From PALSA-612 sp963773055 (GTDB lineage: Bacteria; Actinomycetota; Thermoleophilia; Gaiellales; Gaiellaceae), in the NCBI GenBank assembly GCA_963773055.1, contig CAVYZL010000002.1, forward strand, positions 1 through 64,000: DNA of 64,000 nucleotides, read 5' to 3'. Shown here in pieces: positions 42,783-52,066 of the stretch (position 1 is its first letter; each line of letters starts with the position of its first letter). The position numbers were made by a program, and so were the translations under genes. The notes below the pieces were generated by a model, which did not search any database, was not told the DNA's origin, and saw nothing but the letters and a program-made list of their open reading frames with translations.

Positions 42783-44744
42783 GGCGGAGTCGCGACCGCA
42801 GCTCGAACAGGGGAGCGATGGGGGCCGTCGCACGGGCCGGAAGGTGGGCCCGCCTTCGCCCTCGCGGTCGCGCCCTCTGCGCCGGAGACCGTCTATGTGG
42901 GCACCGGCAGAGGCGTCTTCAGGAGCACGAACGGCGGGCGTAGCTGGACAAGCGCCGGGCTTGCCCGCCGTCCCAGGCGAGAACTCGCCAGGCGGTCACG
43001 TCGCTCGCGGTCGACCCGCGAGCGCCGAGAACGGTGTATGCCGGCCTCAATCGGCCGGTGGGACGGCGGAGACGTACTACCGGCGAGTGTTCAAGAGCAC
43101 GAACGGCGGGCAGCACCTGGCGCGCGCTCGCTCTCCGACGGTCAGCCCGTCGCGATCAGTCCCACGGGGCCTCCGACCGTCTACGCGCAGCCGGTGGGCT
43201 CGGCGGAACGAGCCGTCTGCTCAGGAGCACGGACGGCGGCCGCAGCTGGCAGCCGGCCGACCGCGGTCTTCCTTCGGCCTATCTGTGGGCGCTCGCCTTC
43301 GACCCGACGGCGCCGGCGACCGTCTACGCGGCGATGGGCGCGGCGTGGAATCTTCGAGAGCAGCGACAGCGGCGCCAGGTGGCGCTCGCTGGGCGTCTCG
43401 CCGGCATATGGGCCGGTGACCGCGATCGCGGTCGACCCGCGGCATCCGCTCACTGTCTACGCCGGGACGGACGCCGGCGTGATCAAGAGCCTCGATGGCG
43501 GGCGTAGCTGGCGCATGGTGAACGCCGCCATGGGCGGGCATGGCCGGGACCGCAGGTACGTGCAGGTGTCCGCGCTGGTCGTCGACCCTCGCGACTCGCG
43601 GACCGTGTATGCGACCACCCGCTGCGCCGGCGTCTTCAAGAGCACCGACGGTGGCCGCAGGTGGAGCCCGGCGAACGCGGGCCTCGAACCGGAGTGCCCG
43701 TGGGCGTACTCCCTCGCGCTCGATCCTCGGGCTCCGCAGACCGTCTACGCGGCCGACCCCGTGCGCGGCGTGTTCAAGAGCCTCGACGGCGGCGCACGGT
43801 GGCGCGTGGCGAACACCGGTCTCTCGGCCTGTCGACCGGTCTCCTCGCTTGCCGTCGACCCGCAGAGGCCAGCGGACCGTCTACGCGAGCGCGGGCGCGC
43901 TCGGCCTCTTCAAGAGCAGCGACGGAGGTGCCCACTGGCGTTCGCTCGCGTCCGGCCCAAGCTCGTCGACGGGGTCGCGCTCGACCCGAGCAGCCCTCGC
44001 AACATCCTCGCCGCAGGCTCGACGCCCGGGGTACGGTCAGGATCGTCCGGAGCACCGACGCCGGCCGCACCTGGGCGCCGAGGCAAGCCTCGGCGCCGGC
44101 GTCCCGACGGGTGGCTGTCGTCGCGATCAGCGGCAAAACGGCGTATGCCGGCAGCACCTCGGTCGGGGTCTCTTCGGGAGCACGGACGGCGGGCGCAGCT
44201 GGCGCGAGTCGGCCCTCTCGGCGTCAGTGTACGTTCAAGCGCTCGCGATCGCGCCGGGAGACGCCGCCGTCGCCTACGCCGGCATCGCCGGCTGCGCGAA
44301 CGCGCGTGGCCTCTACAAGAGCACCGACGGCGGCAGCAGCTGGCAGCGCCTCACCGATGCGCCCGACACGGACGTCGACGCGATCGCGCTCGACCCCGAG
44401 AATCCCGAGACGATCTACATCGGCACCCCGGGGGCGGCGTCTTCAAGAGCACGGACGGAGGCACCAGCTGGCAGCCAGACCAGGGCTCGGGTAGTCGAAC
44501 GGCAACGGTCACCAGTGATCGGCGTGACGCTCTCGCGATCGATCCCGCACACCCGACGACGCTGTACGCGGCCACCGGCGGGCGCGGCGTGTTCAGAAGC
44601 ACGGACTCGGGCAAGAGCTGGCAGTCGTTCAACGCGGGCCTCACCGCCCTCGACGTCAGGACACTCGCTCTCGATGCGACCGGCCAAACGCTCTACGCCG
44701 GCACCTCGGGCGGCGGCGTCGTCAGCGTGCACCCGAAGAGATAG
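42693..44744 (+). CDS. Secreted BNR/Asp-box beta-propeller protein (frameshifted)
   Basis: ATG with GAGGGG upstream. The signal peptide is LWILAALLVAATIVTGVAPA. The mature part is a chain of about ten units of the form VYVGTGRGVFRSTNGGRSW, VYAGTDAGVIKSLDGGRSW, VYATTRCAGVFKSTDGGRRW and LYAGTSGGGVVSVHPKR. These are Asp-box repeats as in exo-alpha-sialidase-like and Ycf48-like propellers. About 683 residues with several frame changes between 42960 and 44520. No sialidase active-site set seen. Likely a secreted binding propeller in the SARP-kinase module. Confidence 0.7.
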   Translation: MSTKLWILAALLVAATIVTGVAPANPAAAKGGVATAARTGERWGPSHGPEGGPAFALAVAPSAPETVYVGTGRGVFRSTNGGRSWTSAGLARRPRRELARRSRRSRSTRERRERCMPASIGRWDGGDVLPASVQEHERRAAPGARSLSDGQPVAISPTGPPTVYAQPVGSAERAVCSGARTAAAAGSRPTAVFLRPICGRSPSTRRRRRPSTRRWARRGIFESSDSGARWRSLGVSPAYGPVTAIAVDPRHPLTVYAGTDAGVIKSLDGGRSWRMVNAAMGGHGRDRRYVQVSALVVDPRDSRTVYATTRCAGVFKSTDGGRRWSPANAGLEPECPWAYSLALDPRAPQTVYAADPVRGVFKSLDGGARWRVANTGLSACRPVSSLAVDPQRPADRLRERGRARPLQEQRRRCPLAFARVRPKLVDGVALDPSSPRNILAAGSTPGVRSGSSGAPTPAAPGRRGKPRRRRPDGWLSSRSAAKRRMPAAPRSGSLREHGRRAQLARVGPLGVSVRSSARDRAGRRRRRLRRHRRLRERAWPLQEHRRRQQLAAPHRCARHGRRRDRARPRESRDDLHRHPGGGVFKSTDGGTSWQPDQGSGSRTATVTSDRRDALAIDPAHPTTLYAATGGRGVFRSTDSGKSWQSFNAGLTALDVRTLALDATGQTLYAGTSGGGVVSVHPKR

Positions 44745-44834
44745 AGGTCGTCGGCGTCGATTCCCTGATCCGATGGGAGCTGACCTCCGGCTTGAGCGCC
44801 ATCTGAGCACCTATCCGCTCTGATCTGCTCCGAC

Positions 44835-45199
44835 CGGCACCGTGGATAGGCAGGAGGTCCCGAACGGGCCGATTCGCACGATCGATGTCACGGAGTCGCA
44901 ACCCCAGGCCGGCGGGACCGTGCCTCACCTCGATGACGATCGGCTCAGGAAGTCTGTGGGTGACGGCGGCCGCAGGCACACCGAACGGGGGTGTTTGCGT
45001 TCGGTAGCAGCTAGTTCCGGATCTGGCCCCTCAGCACGACCTCAGTCCTCCCTCAGTCCCAGGCAGCAGCCTCTTCCTCGAAGGTCGAGATCAATCGAAA
45101 GGGGCAGCGATGAGCACGAAGCTCTGGATACTGGCGGCTATCTTGGTCGCAGCGACCATCGTGACTGGAGTCGCGCCGGCGAACCCCGCCGCAGTGAAG
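44835..45199 (+). repeat. Direct duplication, copy 2, with orphan kinase tail
   Basis: The left part is a detached relic of the kinase C-terminus (NGPIRTIDVTESQPQAGG then ending as in copy 1). The middle repeats the operator and the right part supplies the signal peptide of the gene at 45110. Compare 42413-42782. Confidence 0.8.
45028..45059 (+). promoter_or_regulatory. Putative SARP operator upstream of the secreted gene at 45110
   Basis: CTCAG units begin at 45030, 45041 and 45052, again 11 bp apart. The last ends 54 bp before the ATG, as at the copy 1 site. Confidence 0.55.
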
Positions 45200-46016
45200 C
45201 AGCAGATCGCGATCACGACATCCGCCACGCACTTCGTTGGCTTTCCTCCGGTCGCGTCAAGGCGAGCACGCCCACGACCGGCAGGCTGATCATCGGTCTC
45301 GGGCCTACAAACGCACAACTGGAACGTGTATTCCGATGGCCGGGTCATCTGGCAGAAGTGGACTCCGTCCGGCGACGCCACGGTCGTTCCCGATGGAGCG
45401 AGAAGGCTCGACACGGGCTACGTCCAGCAACGGCTCACCCTCCGGGGGGTGCAAGTACTCCGGTCGAAGATCCTTGCGACCGGCCTGTTCGAGCACAACC
45501 TCAGGCTCAAGGTCTGGAAGGCACCACGCACAGGTCTTCCACCAGGTTCGGAGAGGTGATCGAATGGTGACGGTCAACGGACTGCCCTCGTCCGACCCAT
45601 CGTGGAACGAACACTTCACGAAGGCAACGCCGGCCCAGACGCGCGCGCTCGCGTGGATCGAGAAATTCGTGGAGAATCCGGCCAGATTGGCTTCCGACGA
45701 GAGCGTGGGCGAACCGCCAGATCCAGGCGTTCGTGCCGGCTCGCTACGTGGTCGCGTTCGATCGGAGCTATCCCGATATCTCGAAGCTGCCATCTCCAGC
45801 CGGCAAGGCGCTCGTCCGGTACAAGTCGCTCAAGCGCCACGGGTGCCAGGTCATGACGACGGGGAAGGCACGGGCACTCCTGAGGCGTTCGTGGAGGCTG
45901 GGTTCTCGCCCAGGGAAAACCATGCGTTCGTTATCGACTTCGGATTTCCGGCCGGCACGCGCCGCCCCTCAGACTTTCACATGTCCCCTGCCCTTCCAGA
46001 CAAGATTCGCTGCTGA
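45110..46016 (+). CDS. Secreted protein of unknown family, paralogue of 47200-48213 (frameshifted)
   Basis: The signal peptide LWILAAILVAATIVTGVAPA is nearly identical to that of the BNR gene, acquired with the duplication. The mature part shows GRLIIGLGPTN, WNVYSDGRVIWQKWTPSGDA, RRLDTGYVQQRLTLRGVQVL, SKILATGLFEHNLRL and TPAQTRALAWIEKFVENPAR. It ends SDFHMSPALPDKIRC. Each motif recurs in the inverted paralogue. About 290 residues, three to four frame changes. No known family recognised; a secreted beta-rich protein is plausible. Confidence 0.6.
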
Positions 46017-46088
46017 CCCCGATCGCAGCCTGTGCAGTTTCGGGAGCCTTATCTCCTCTCCCGGGGCGGCGGTATCCTCCGCTCCCGG

Positions 46089-46162
46089 GCCCCCATCGAC
46101 TCAGCGGCCCAGGTCACAGCCCTTTCAAGGCTGTAGCGCGGGTTCGAATCCCGCTGGGGGCA
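46089..46162 (+). tRNA. tRNA-Glu (UUC)
   Basis: The acceptor stem GCCCCCA pairs with TGGGGGC, discriminator A. The anticodon loop CTTTCAA gives UUC and the T arm is GCGGGTTCGAATCCCGC. The D arm (GACTCAGCGGCCCAGGTC) pairs. No CCA encoded. Confidence 0.9.
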
Positions 46163-47199
46163 TTTCAGCCCGCGTGGCTGCGCGAAACCCGCATGGTTAC
46201 GTGGGTCAGTCGTGCCAGGTGTGCCGGAAATGCGCACACGGTGCCTACCTGGGTGCCTACCTCGGAAATTGCCGAACATGGCAACGAGCGGGCCGCCGGT
46301 CGTCTACGCGCCGAGCGCGACCCCACCACACCGCCGGCGGCAGCTGTATCCGCTCACGGCGCCCGTCGTACATCGTCTCGACGAGCAGTGCTACGCCGGC
46401 CTCGGCCAGCTTCGGGCTCACGCTCTCGGGCCAGCGGCGAACGGCACGCGGGCGCTCTTCGAGCCGCTGAGCACAGCACCGACCGACGAGCTCGCAGTCC
46501 CGCGGACGCAGGCGAGGGCGAGTCGCGCCCGCTCGGCGGCGTCGGTGGCTGGCAGGCGGGGCCGCGGGAGCGGGCGCCGCTCGGCACCGGGCCGAGGGTG
46601 TACTAGTGGACGTCGTCGATTGCGGTGCCGACGCGCTCGCGCCAGGCTGCGGGCGTTGCCGCGCCGCTGCCGTCGCTGGCCGAGCTGAGTGGCGGCCGAT
46701 CAACGAGACGCTGCCGGTTCATCAGCCCAGCCACACGATGTCCGCGGGGTTCCGCTTGCACACCAAGCCGCACCGAGGCGGTAGCGCGCGCAGCCGCGGC
46801 GTCGACGAGCTCCTCGATCGTGTGCTCGGACGGTGATCCGACTGCACGCTGCCTGCGGGGCGCGTGTAGGTGCGCTCGAGGCGCTCGTCGGTTTCACCGC
46901 CGGACGAGCGCCTTGAGCTGCACCGACCGGGACGCGAAGGGCTCTCCCCGAGTGCAACCTCCGCGCCCTACCTATCTCTCCCCGCAAGACCGTTCGGCCA
47001 AAGCGGATCACAAAGGGCTTTTCGAAGGCTTTACGGTGATGGCGCGACCAGCCTGCACGCGACTGCGGTGCGCGTACGGGAGTCATCGGGGGAGAGGAGT
47101 TCGCTGGCCGCGCCCCTATCTGTCATTCATCCCCGATTTATTCAGCGGTAAACACACTCGTGATCCATTCGCCTGGGGCGAGCGCCCCGAGCTGCACCC
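46163..47199. other. About 1 kb without a supported gene
   Basis: No frame gives a recognisable full protein. On the minus strand VALLVETMYDGRRERIQLP (about 46330-46390) resembles IAYLVQAMYGDRPERILLT encoded at 57.7 kb. SEHTIEELVDAAAARATASV (about 46790-46850) looks protein-like. These may be remnants of small genes. Nothing else seen. Confidence 0.35.
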
Positions 47200-48213
47200 T
47201 CACTCCGGGCGGGCGGCGGCTGCCTTTGCCGCGCGGCGGGCGGCGTCCGGCGGCGGACCGGGCAGCCGTAGCGGTGGAGTTTTCCCGCTTCGCGTGTTTG
47301 CGACCAGCGGCGATCCGGGACAGCAGTGAGTGTTGTCTGGAAGGGCAGGCGTCATGTGGAAGTCTGAGGGGCCGCGCAGGCCGGCGAGTCCGAAGGCGAT
47401 CGTGAACGGATGGTTCTCCGAGGGCATAGCCCAGCCTTCGCGAACGCCTGCAGGAGTCTCCGTGTCTGGCCCGTCGTCAGGATCTGGCACGCGTCGCGCT
47501 TGAGCTGCTTGTACTGGACGAGCACCTTGCGGGCTGGAGGTGGCAGTTTCGAGAGGTCGGGATAGGTCCGATCGAAACCGACGAGAAGTAGCGAGCCGGC
47601 ACGAACGCCCGGATCTGGCGGTTCGCCCACGTGCTCGCCGGAAGCATCTGGCCGGGTTGGCCACGAATTTCTCGATCCAAGCGAGCCCGCGCATCTGGGC
47701 CGGCGTTGCCTTCGTGAAGACGCGAGGGTCGGCTGGGTTGGGCGAGGGCGTGCTGATGACCGTCACGATTCGATCACCTCTCCGAACCTGGTGGTGGGCC
47801 CATGCGTGGCCGCTGCCGAGATCGAGCGTGAGGTCTTGCTCGAACAGGCCGGTCGCCAGGATCTTCGACAGGAGTAGTTGCACACCCTGGGGGGTGAGCC
47901 GCTGCTGGACGTAGCCCGTGTCGAGCCTTCTCGCTCCATCGGGAACGACCGTGGCGTCGCCGGACGAAGTCCACTTCTGCCAGATGACACGTCCGTCGGC
48001 ATACACGTTCCAGGTTGTCGTGTCTGTGGGCCCGAGACCGATCAGCAGCCTGCCGGTCGTGGGCATGCTCGCCTTGACGCCCTCTTCAGGAAAGCCGGCG
48101 AAGTGCGTGGGTTTGGTGGAAGCCGATCCCGTAGCCGTGAGCACGAACGCGAGGGCAACGACCACGGTGATTGCGACAGAGAGAGCAACCCGTCTGAGTC
48201 TCAACCGTGACAA
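47200..48213 (-). CDS. Secreted protein, inverted paralogue of 45110-46016 (frameshifted)
   Basis: Own signal peptide: RVALSVAITVVVALAFVLTA. Then THFAGFPEEGVKASMPTTGR, NVYADGRVIWQKWTSSGDAT, DTGYVQQRLTPQGVQLLLSK, TPAQMRGLAWIEKFVANPAR and, in another frame, GFDRTYPDLSKLPPPARKVL. Where the paralogue stops after PALPDKIRC, this copy reads CCPG and continues about 36 residues, so its stop codon seems lost. No CTCAG array upstream. About 300 residues. Confidence 0.6.
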   Translation of the reverse strand: MSRLRLRRVALSVAITVVVALAFVLTATGSASTKPTHFAGFPEEGVKASMPTTGRLLIGLGPTDTTTWNVYADGRVIWQKWTSSGDATVVPDGARRLDTGYVQQRLTPQGVQLLLSKILATGLFEQDLTLDLGSGHAWAHHQVRRGDRIVTVISTPSPNPADPRVFTKATPAQMRGLAWIEKFVANPARCFRRARGRTARSGRSCRLATSRRFRSDLSRPLETATSSPQGARPVQAAQARRVPDPDDGPDTETPAGVREGWAMPSENHPFTIAFGLAGLRGPSDFHMTPALPDNTHCCPGSPLVANTRSGKTPPLRLPGPPPDAARRAAKAAAARPE

Positions 48214-48406
48214 TTGGCGGGCCCTCTCATGTTCACAGGACTCTCCAGTGGCTGCGTTTCTTCCTCGCTGAAGCGCGTGCGCTCTTCGACCGAGAGAGCA
48301 CTTCTGCGGCTCGCCGCGACGGCGAACGGCAATTAGCGGACGCGATCGCCGCGGTAGGTGCTCGCCGCGAGCAGCTCGCGGTAGTCGCTGTGCATACTGG
48401 CGGCTC

Positions 48407-48479
48407 GGGCGGTTAGCTCAGTTGGGAGAGCGCCTGCCTTACAAGCAGGAGGTCGGCGGTTCGAGACCGTCACCGCCCA
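48407..48479 (+). tRNA. tRNA-Val (UAC)
   Basis: The acceptor GGGCGGT pairs with ACCGCCC, discriminator A. The D arm is GCTCAGTTGGGAGAGC, the anticodon stem-loop CTGCCTTACAAGCAG gives UAC, and the T arm holds GGTTCGAGACC. Its 3' half is the left copy of a 54-bp repeat. No T-rich terminator follows here; one follows the distant copy. Confidence 0.95.
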
Positions 48480-48489
48480 CCTAGGAAAG
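48436..48489 (+). repeat. Direct repeat, left attachment-site candidate
   Basis: 54 bp from the tRNA-Val anticodon loop through its 3' end plus ten flanking bases, perfectly repeated at 60296-60349. Position in a tRNA 3' half is classic for an att core. Confidence 0.85.
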
Positions 48490-48766
48490 GTCGTCTGTCA
48501 GCGCTGCGGGCGCGAGTGGCCGGATGAGCGGTACAAGCCCTTGCGAGGGTCCAGGCGAAGGCATAGAGAGGGTAGAGGAGCGACGCGCGCTCGGGGATCG
48601 GGCGTGCTTCGCGGGAGGACGCAGGAGAGCGCGGCGAACCGCCGTCGGCCAACACATGACGCGCGGCATCTCAGCCCTTCGCGTTGCCCGCCCTCGTGTT
48701 GGTTGTGTCACGCATGCACCGGGAGTAGCCTGCGCGAGGCAGTTTTCCCAACGACAGAGGTCGCCG

Positions 48767-49833
48767 GTGCCCTCCGCGTGCCGTGCACTGAGGGTCACGC
48801 TCCTGCTTCCTGTACTCATCCTGGTCCTCGGCGTGAGCGTACGGGGCCGCTCCTAGCCCGCGTCAGAGCGGAGAGATCGCTTATGTGCGCGGGATGGGAG
48901 AGGACAGAGATCTGGATCGTGGACGTCGCAACGACGCGCGAGCGACGTCTCACGCGAAGTCGGCTCGGCGATGACAGTCCGGTTTGGTCATCGGATGGCT
49001 CGCAGATCGCTTTCGTGAGAACCCCTTGGGCGATGGCGAGATCTACGTCATGAACGCCAACGGGCAGCAATCAACGTCGCCTCACTCGGAACCAATCAGA
49101 AGACTCGTCGCCGGTCTGGTCGCCTGACGGAAGCCGCATTGCGTTTGTGAGCGATCGCGATGGCGACTGGGCGATCTACGTGATGAATGCCGACGGCACA
49201 GGGAAACGCGACTAACGCGAAGTCACGACGATTTCCATTCGCCCGCCTGGTCGCCCGATGGAGCACGGATCGCATTCGTGCGAGGCGTGCTGCGTACGAC
49301 CATTCGCGTGATGAACGCCGACGGTAGCGACCAGCGGTCCTTGGTGCGGAAGCGCACGGGGACTTTGCTGACCGTGAACCCACCTGGTCGCCCGATGGAC
49401 GTGAGATCGTCTTCGTGCGGGCGTACATGAACATCTATGACGCGGGCGGAGGCTTCGACACCAAGCGCACAGAGGTGTGGCGTGTGGATGCCCATGGCAG
49501 GAACGAGCGCCGGTTGACGCGGACGAGGAACAACATTCTTGATGGGGCTCCCTCTTGGTCACCTGACGGTAGCCACATCGCATTCGACCGTACCGGCCTC
49601 GAGTTCCGCGAGATCTACGTGATGAATCGAAATGGTCGCGCTTTGCGCCGTCTAACGCGAAGCATCGACGAGAAGCGCTGGCCCGCGTGGTCACCGGACG
49701 GGCGGACGATCGCCTTCGTGAGCAGTGGCGAGAACGACAAGATCCACGTGATGAATGCCAATGGCAGCAGTCAGCATCAGTTGACGCGAAATGCCCGCGA
49801 CGATGACCAACCCGCGTGGCGGCCATTCCTTGA
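48767..49833 (+). CDS. Secreted PD40/TolB-like propeller A (frameshifted)
   Basis: GTG with AGAGG six bases upstream. The signal peptide reads RVTLLLPVLILVLGVSV. Repeated blades: SPVWSSDGSQIAFVR, SPVWSPDGSRIAFVSDRDGD, APSWSPDGSHIAFDR and PAWSPDGRTIAFVSSGENDK, each followed by IYVMNADG-type strands. Three or more frame changes. The end is set at a TGA just before the next gene. TolB-like propellers bind proteins or ligands; no enzyme domain. Confidence 0.6.
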
Positions 49834-49840
49834 CGTCCCG

Positions 49841-50808
49841 ATGAACCGCGCCCGCCGCATCACTCTCCTCGGCCTCGCGGTCGTCATCGTGCTGTTCGCC
49901 GCGGCCGGTTCTTCGGGTTCGATCTTGCCCGAGCTGCGAGCGGATGGCGACGACAAGCGTCTCCGCCCGTCTCGAATACCATCAAAGTCGGCGCGATCAA
50001 CGCCGGGATCGGGGGCGAGCGGGATCTACGGGGCGAAGATCGACGGAAGTAACAGGCACCTGATCACTCGCTACAAAGGCGGAGCCCCGACAGACGGCTA
50101 CTTCTCACCGGAATGGTCGGCGAAGGGCCAGTCGCTCACGTACTGGACAAGTGGTGAGCGCATCATGCTTCGTCCAGGTGGTTACCCCTACGCGCGGCGT
50201 TCGCAGGACGCTCCGATTGGTCTGCTGTGCAACACCGATCCGACGTGGTCACCGGATGGACGGCAGATCGCCTTTTCTGGCGAAAATCCGATCACCTCCC
50301 GCCGTCCGATCTCAATCGTCTCGCTGGCATTCGGCCGCGTTCGCAGGCTCACGAAGCCCGCTCTCAAAGACGGAGACTTCGCGCCAGACTGGTCAACTGA
50401 CGGAGCCGCGATCGCGTTTGAACGCGCCTTAGGGCCGCCAAGACGACCGGTCTGTCATCTACACTGAGGACCCTCGACGGCCGCGAGCGTCGGATCAGCA
50501 AGGGGTCCTCTCCGTCCTGGTCACCCGACGGTCAATCGCTCGTCTTCGCCGCTGGTGACACGATCTACCGGGTCAACGCCGATGGAAGAGGAGCCAGATG
50601 CTCGCGCACTTGCCGGGATTGATTCGATGTTCAAGCCTGTCTCCCGACGGGCGGAAATGCTCCTCTATTCCAAGCACAAGTCGTACTGGCGCGACTCGAT
50701 CTGGGTCGTAAACGCCAACGGGACGTCGCCGACCCGTCTTCTCACGGTTCCCGGGAAGCGGGAATCATCCCGGGGAACATCCGAGGCATCGGGTGGAAGC
50801 CCGGATGA
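49841..50808 (+). CDS. Secreted PD40/TolB-like propeller B (frameshifted)
   Basis: Starts MNRARRITLLGLAVVIVLFA, a signal peptide shared with other genes in this region. Blades include PEWSAKGQSLTYWTSGE, DPTWSPDGRQIAFSGE and PDWSTDGAAIAFERA; after a frame change SWSPDGQSLVFAAGDTIYRV, then an ending GIIPGNIRGIGWKPG. The first 200 residues are intact. The stop overlaps the zinc-ribbon start as ATGA. Confidence 0.6.
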
Positions 50809-50978
50809 GGTCCCTCGCCGAACCCCTCGTCTGCGCGCAGTGCGGCATCACGTCGTCCAGCTTGGCGGTCGGCTGGCGCGGTGTACTCGCAGCCGACGAT
50901 GACGAGGCAGGCGAGAGCTTTGTCGAGGAGGTTCAAGTCTTCTGCCCGGAGTGTGCTGCGCGGGAGTTTGAGTCGTAG
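50805..50978 (+). CDS. Small zinc-ribbon protein, 57 residues
   Basis: MRSLAEPLVCAQCGITSSSL then FVEEVQVFCPECAAREFES: two CxxC pairs about 30 residues apart, a zinc-ribbon. Start overlaps the upstream propeller stop (ATGA), so expression is likely coupled. A decayed copy without cysteines lies at 51989-52066. Confidence 0.6.
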   Translation: MRSLAEPLVCAQCGITSSSLAVGWRGVLAADDDEAGESFVEEVQVFCPECAAREFES

Positions 50979-51007
50979 TTTCAAGCTTTGACACGGTTAC
51001 AGTGGCG

Positions 51008-51962
51008 ATGCGAGTCAACAGCCTCCTCGCTTCCGTTGGCTCCGCGTCTGCGCCGCCCTCTTCGTGCCCGTGGTCGTATCGCTCGCTACGGCCTTGACGG
51101 CGCTCGCGAGCAACGAAGAGCGGGTGAGGGTCGAGCGCCAAGCGGCCGATCACCAGGCGAACCCGCCGGGTTGATCGCGTTCACGCGTCGTGGAAGTGTC
51201 TTCGCGGTCGCCGCAGACGGAACCGGCCTCCGCAAACTGGCCACCGGTTCCAGCCGAGATCTCGAGCTCGCCTATACGACCCGAGCTAGTCGCCTGCGGG
51301 AGACCGGATCGTCTACCGCAAGGGCGACAGAGGCTCGATCATCGAGCTATGGATGCGCCGTGCCGACGGCTCGGGCGCGCGCGAACTCCCGGTCGATGCC
51401 GAGTACGTCTACGACCGGTCAGTTGGTCGCCGACTGGCACGAACTTGGCGTTCGCGCGGATTGACGACTTTGACACGGGTAATCCCTGGATCTTCCGGGC
51501 GACGCTCGGCGGCCGAGACGAGAAGGCGCTAACTCGACCTCGTGGTAATGCAGGAGATGCGTCGCCAGCGTGGTCACCACGTGGGGACGTCATCGCTTTC
51601 GAGCGTTACAACCCTTTCGAACCGACACGCACCACGATCCAGCTGGTGCGGGCGGATGGCAGGTGGTCACCGGCACGTTCTGACCCTGGGGTGGCGAGCC
51701 CGATTGGTCTCCCGATGGCATGTCGCTGACATTCGTCCGCGGCGGCGATATCTACACGATCAACCGTGACAGGAGCGGTCTCCGCCGCATCACCCGGACT
51801 ACTGGAAAAGAAGCGTCGCCAGAGTGGGGAGCGAACGGGACGTCAATTGCCGCGTTCGCGACAGTGCCATCTGGGTCGTCGATGCGAACGGCGGCAACGA
51901 ACGCCGGGTCCGTCAGCCGCGTGGATGAGCGCATTGACTGGCAGCAGCGACCGCGGCCGTGA
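51008..51962 (+). CDS. Secreted PD40/TolB-like propeller C (frameshifted)
   Basis: MRVNSLLA leads across a frame change to WLRVCAALFVPVVVSLATAL, a signal/anchor helix. Then PGLIAFTRRGSVFAVAADGT, SWSPTGTNLAFARIDD, ASPAWSPRGDVIAFERYNPF, LTFVRGGDIYTINRDRSGLR and ASPEWGANGTSIAAF. About 315 residues, four frame changes. Followed by a decayed zinc-ribbon, so the propeller-ribbon unit is duplicated. Confidence 0.55.
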
Positions 51963-51988
51963 CGCGTCGAAGACAGAGGACGCGTCAG

Positions 51989-52066
51989 GCCGAGGACAAC
52001 GACGAGCTCGAGGAGTTCGCGATCTTCCGCCCGGAGGGCGCGGCGCGGGAGTTTGACGGACCGTGA
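51989..52066 (+). pseudogene. Decayed zinc-ribbon relic
   Basis: Reads FRPEGAAREF where the intact ribbon has FCPECAAREF, so both cysteines of the second knuckle are lost; the first knuckle is absent. Its TGA overlaps the next GTG start (GTGA). Confidence 0.5.

Noticed and set aside
46193..47329. Several 70-230-residue frames after tRNA-Glu, considered as an integrase
   Set aside because: No Arg-His-Arg-Tyr or serine-recombinase motifs; composition looks like shadow frames.
49096..49826. Minus-strand frames opposite propeller A
   Set aside because: No propeller or other motifs; the plus strand has repeated WSPDG blades.
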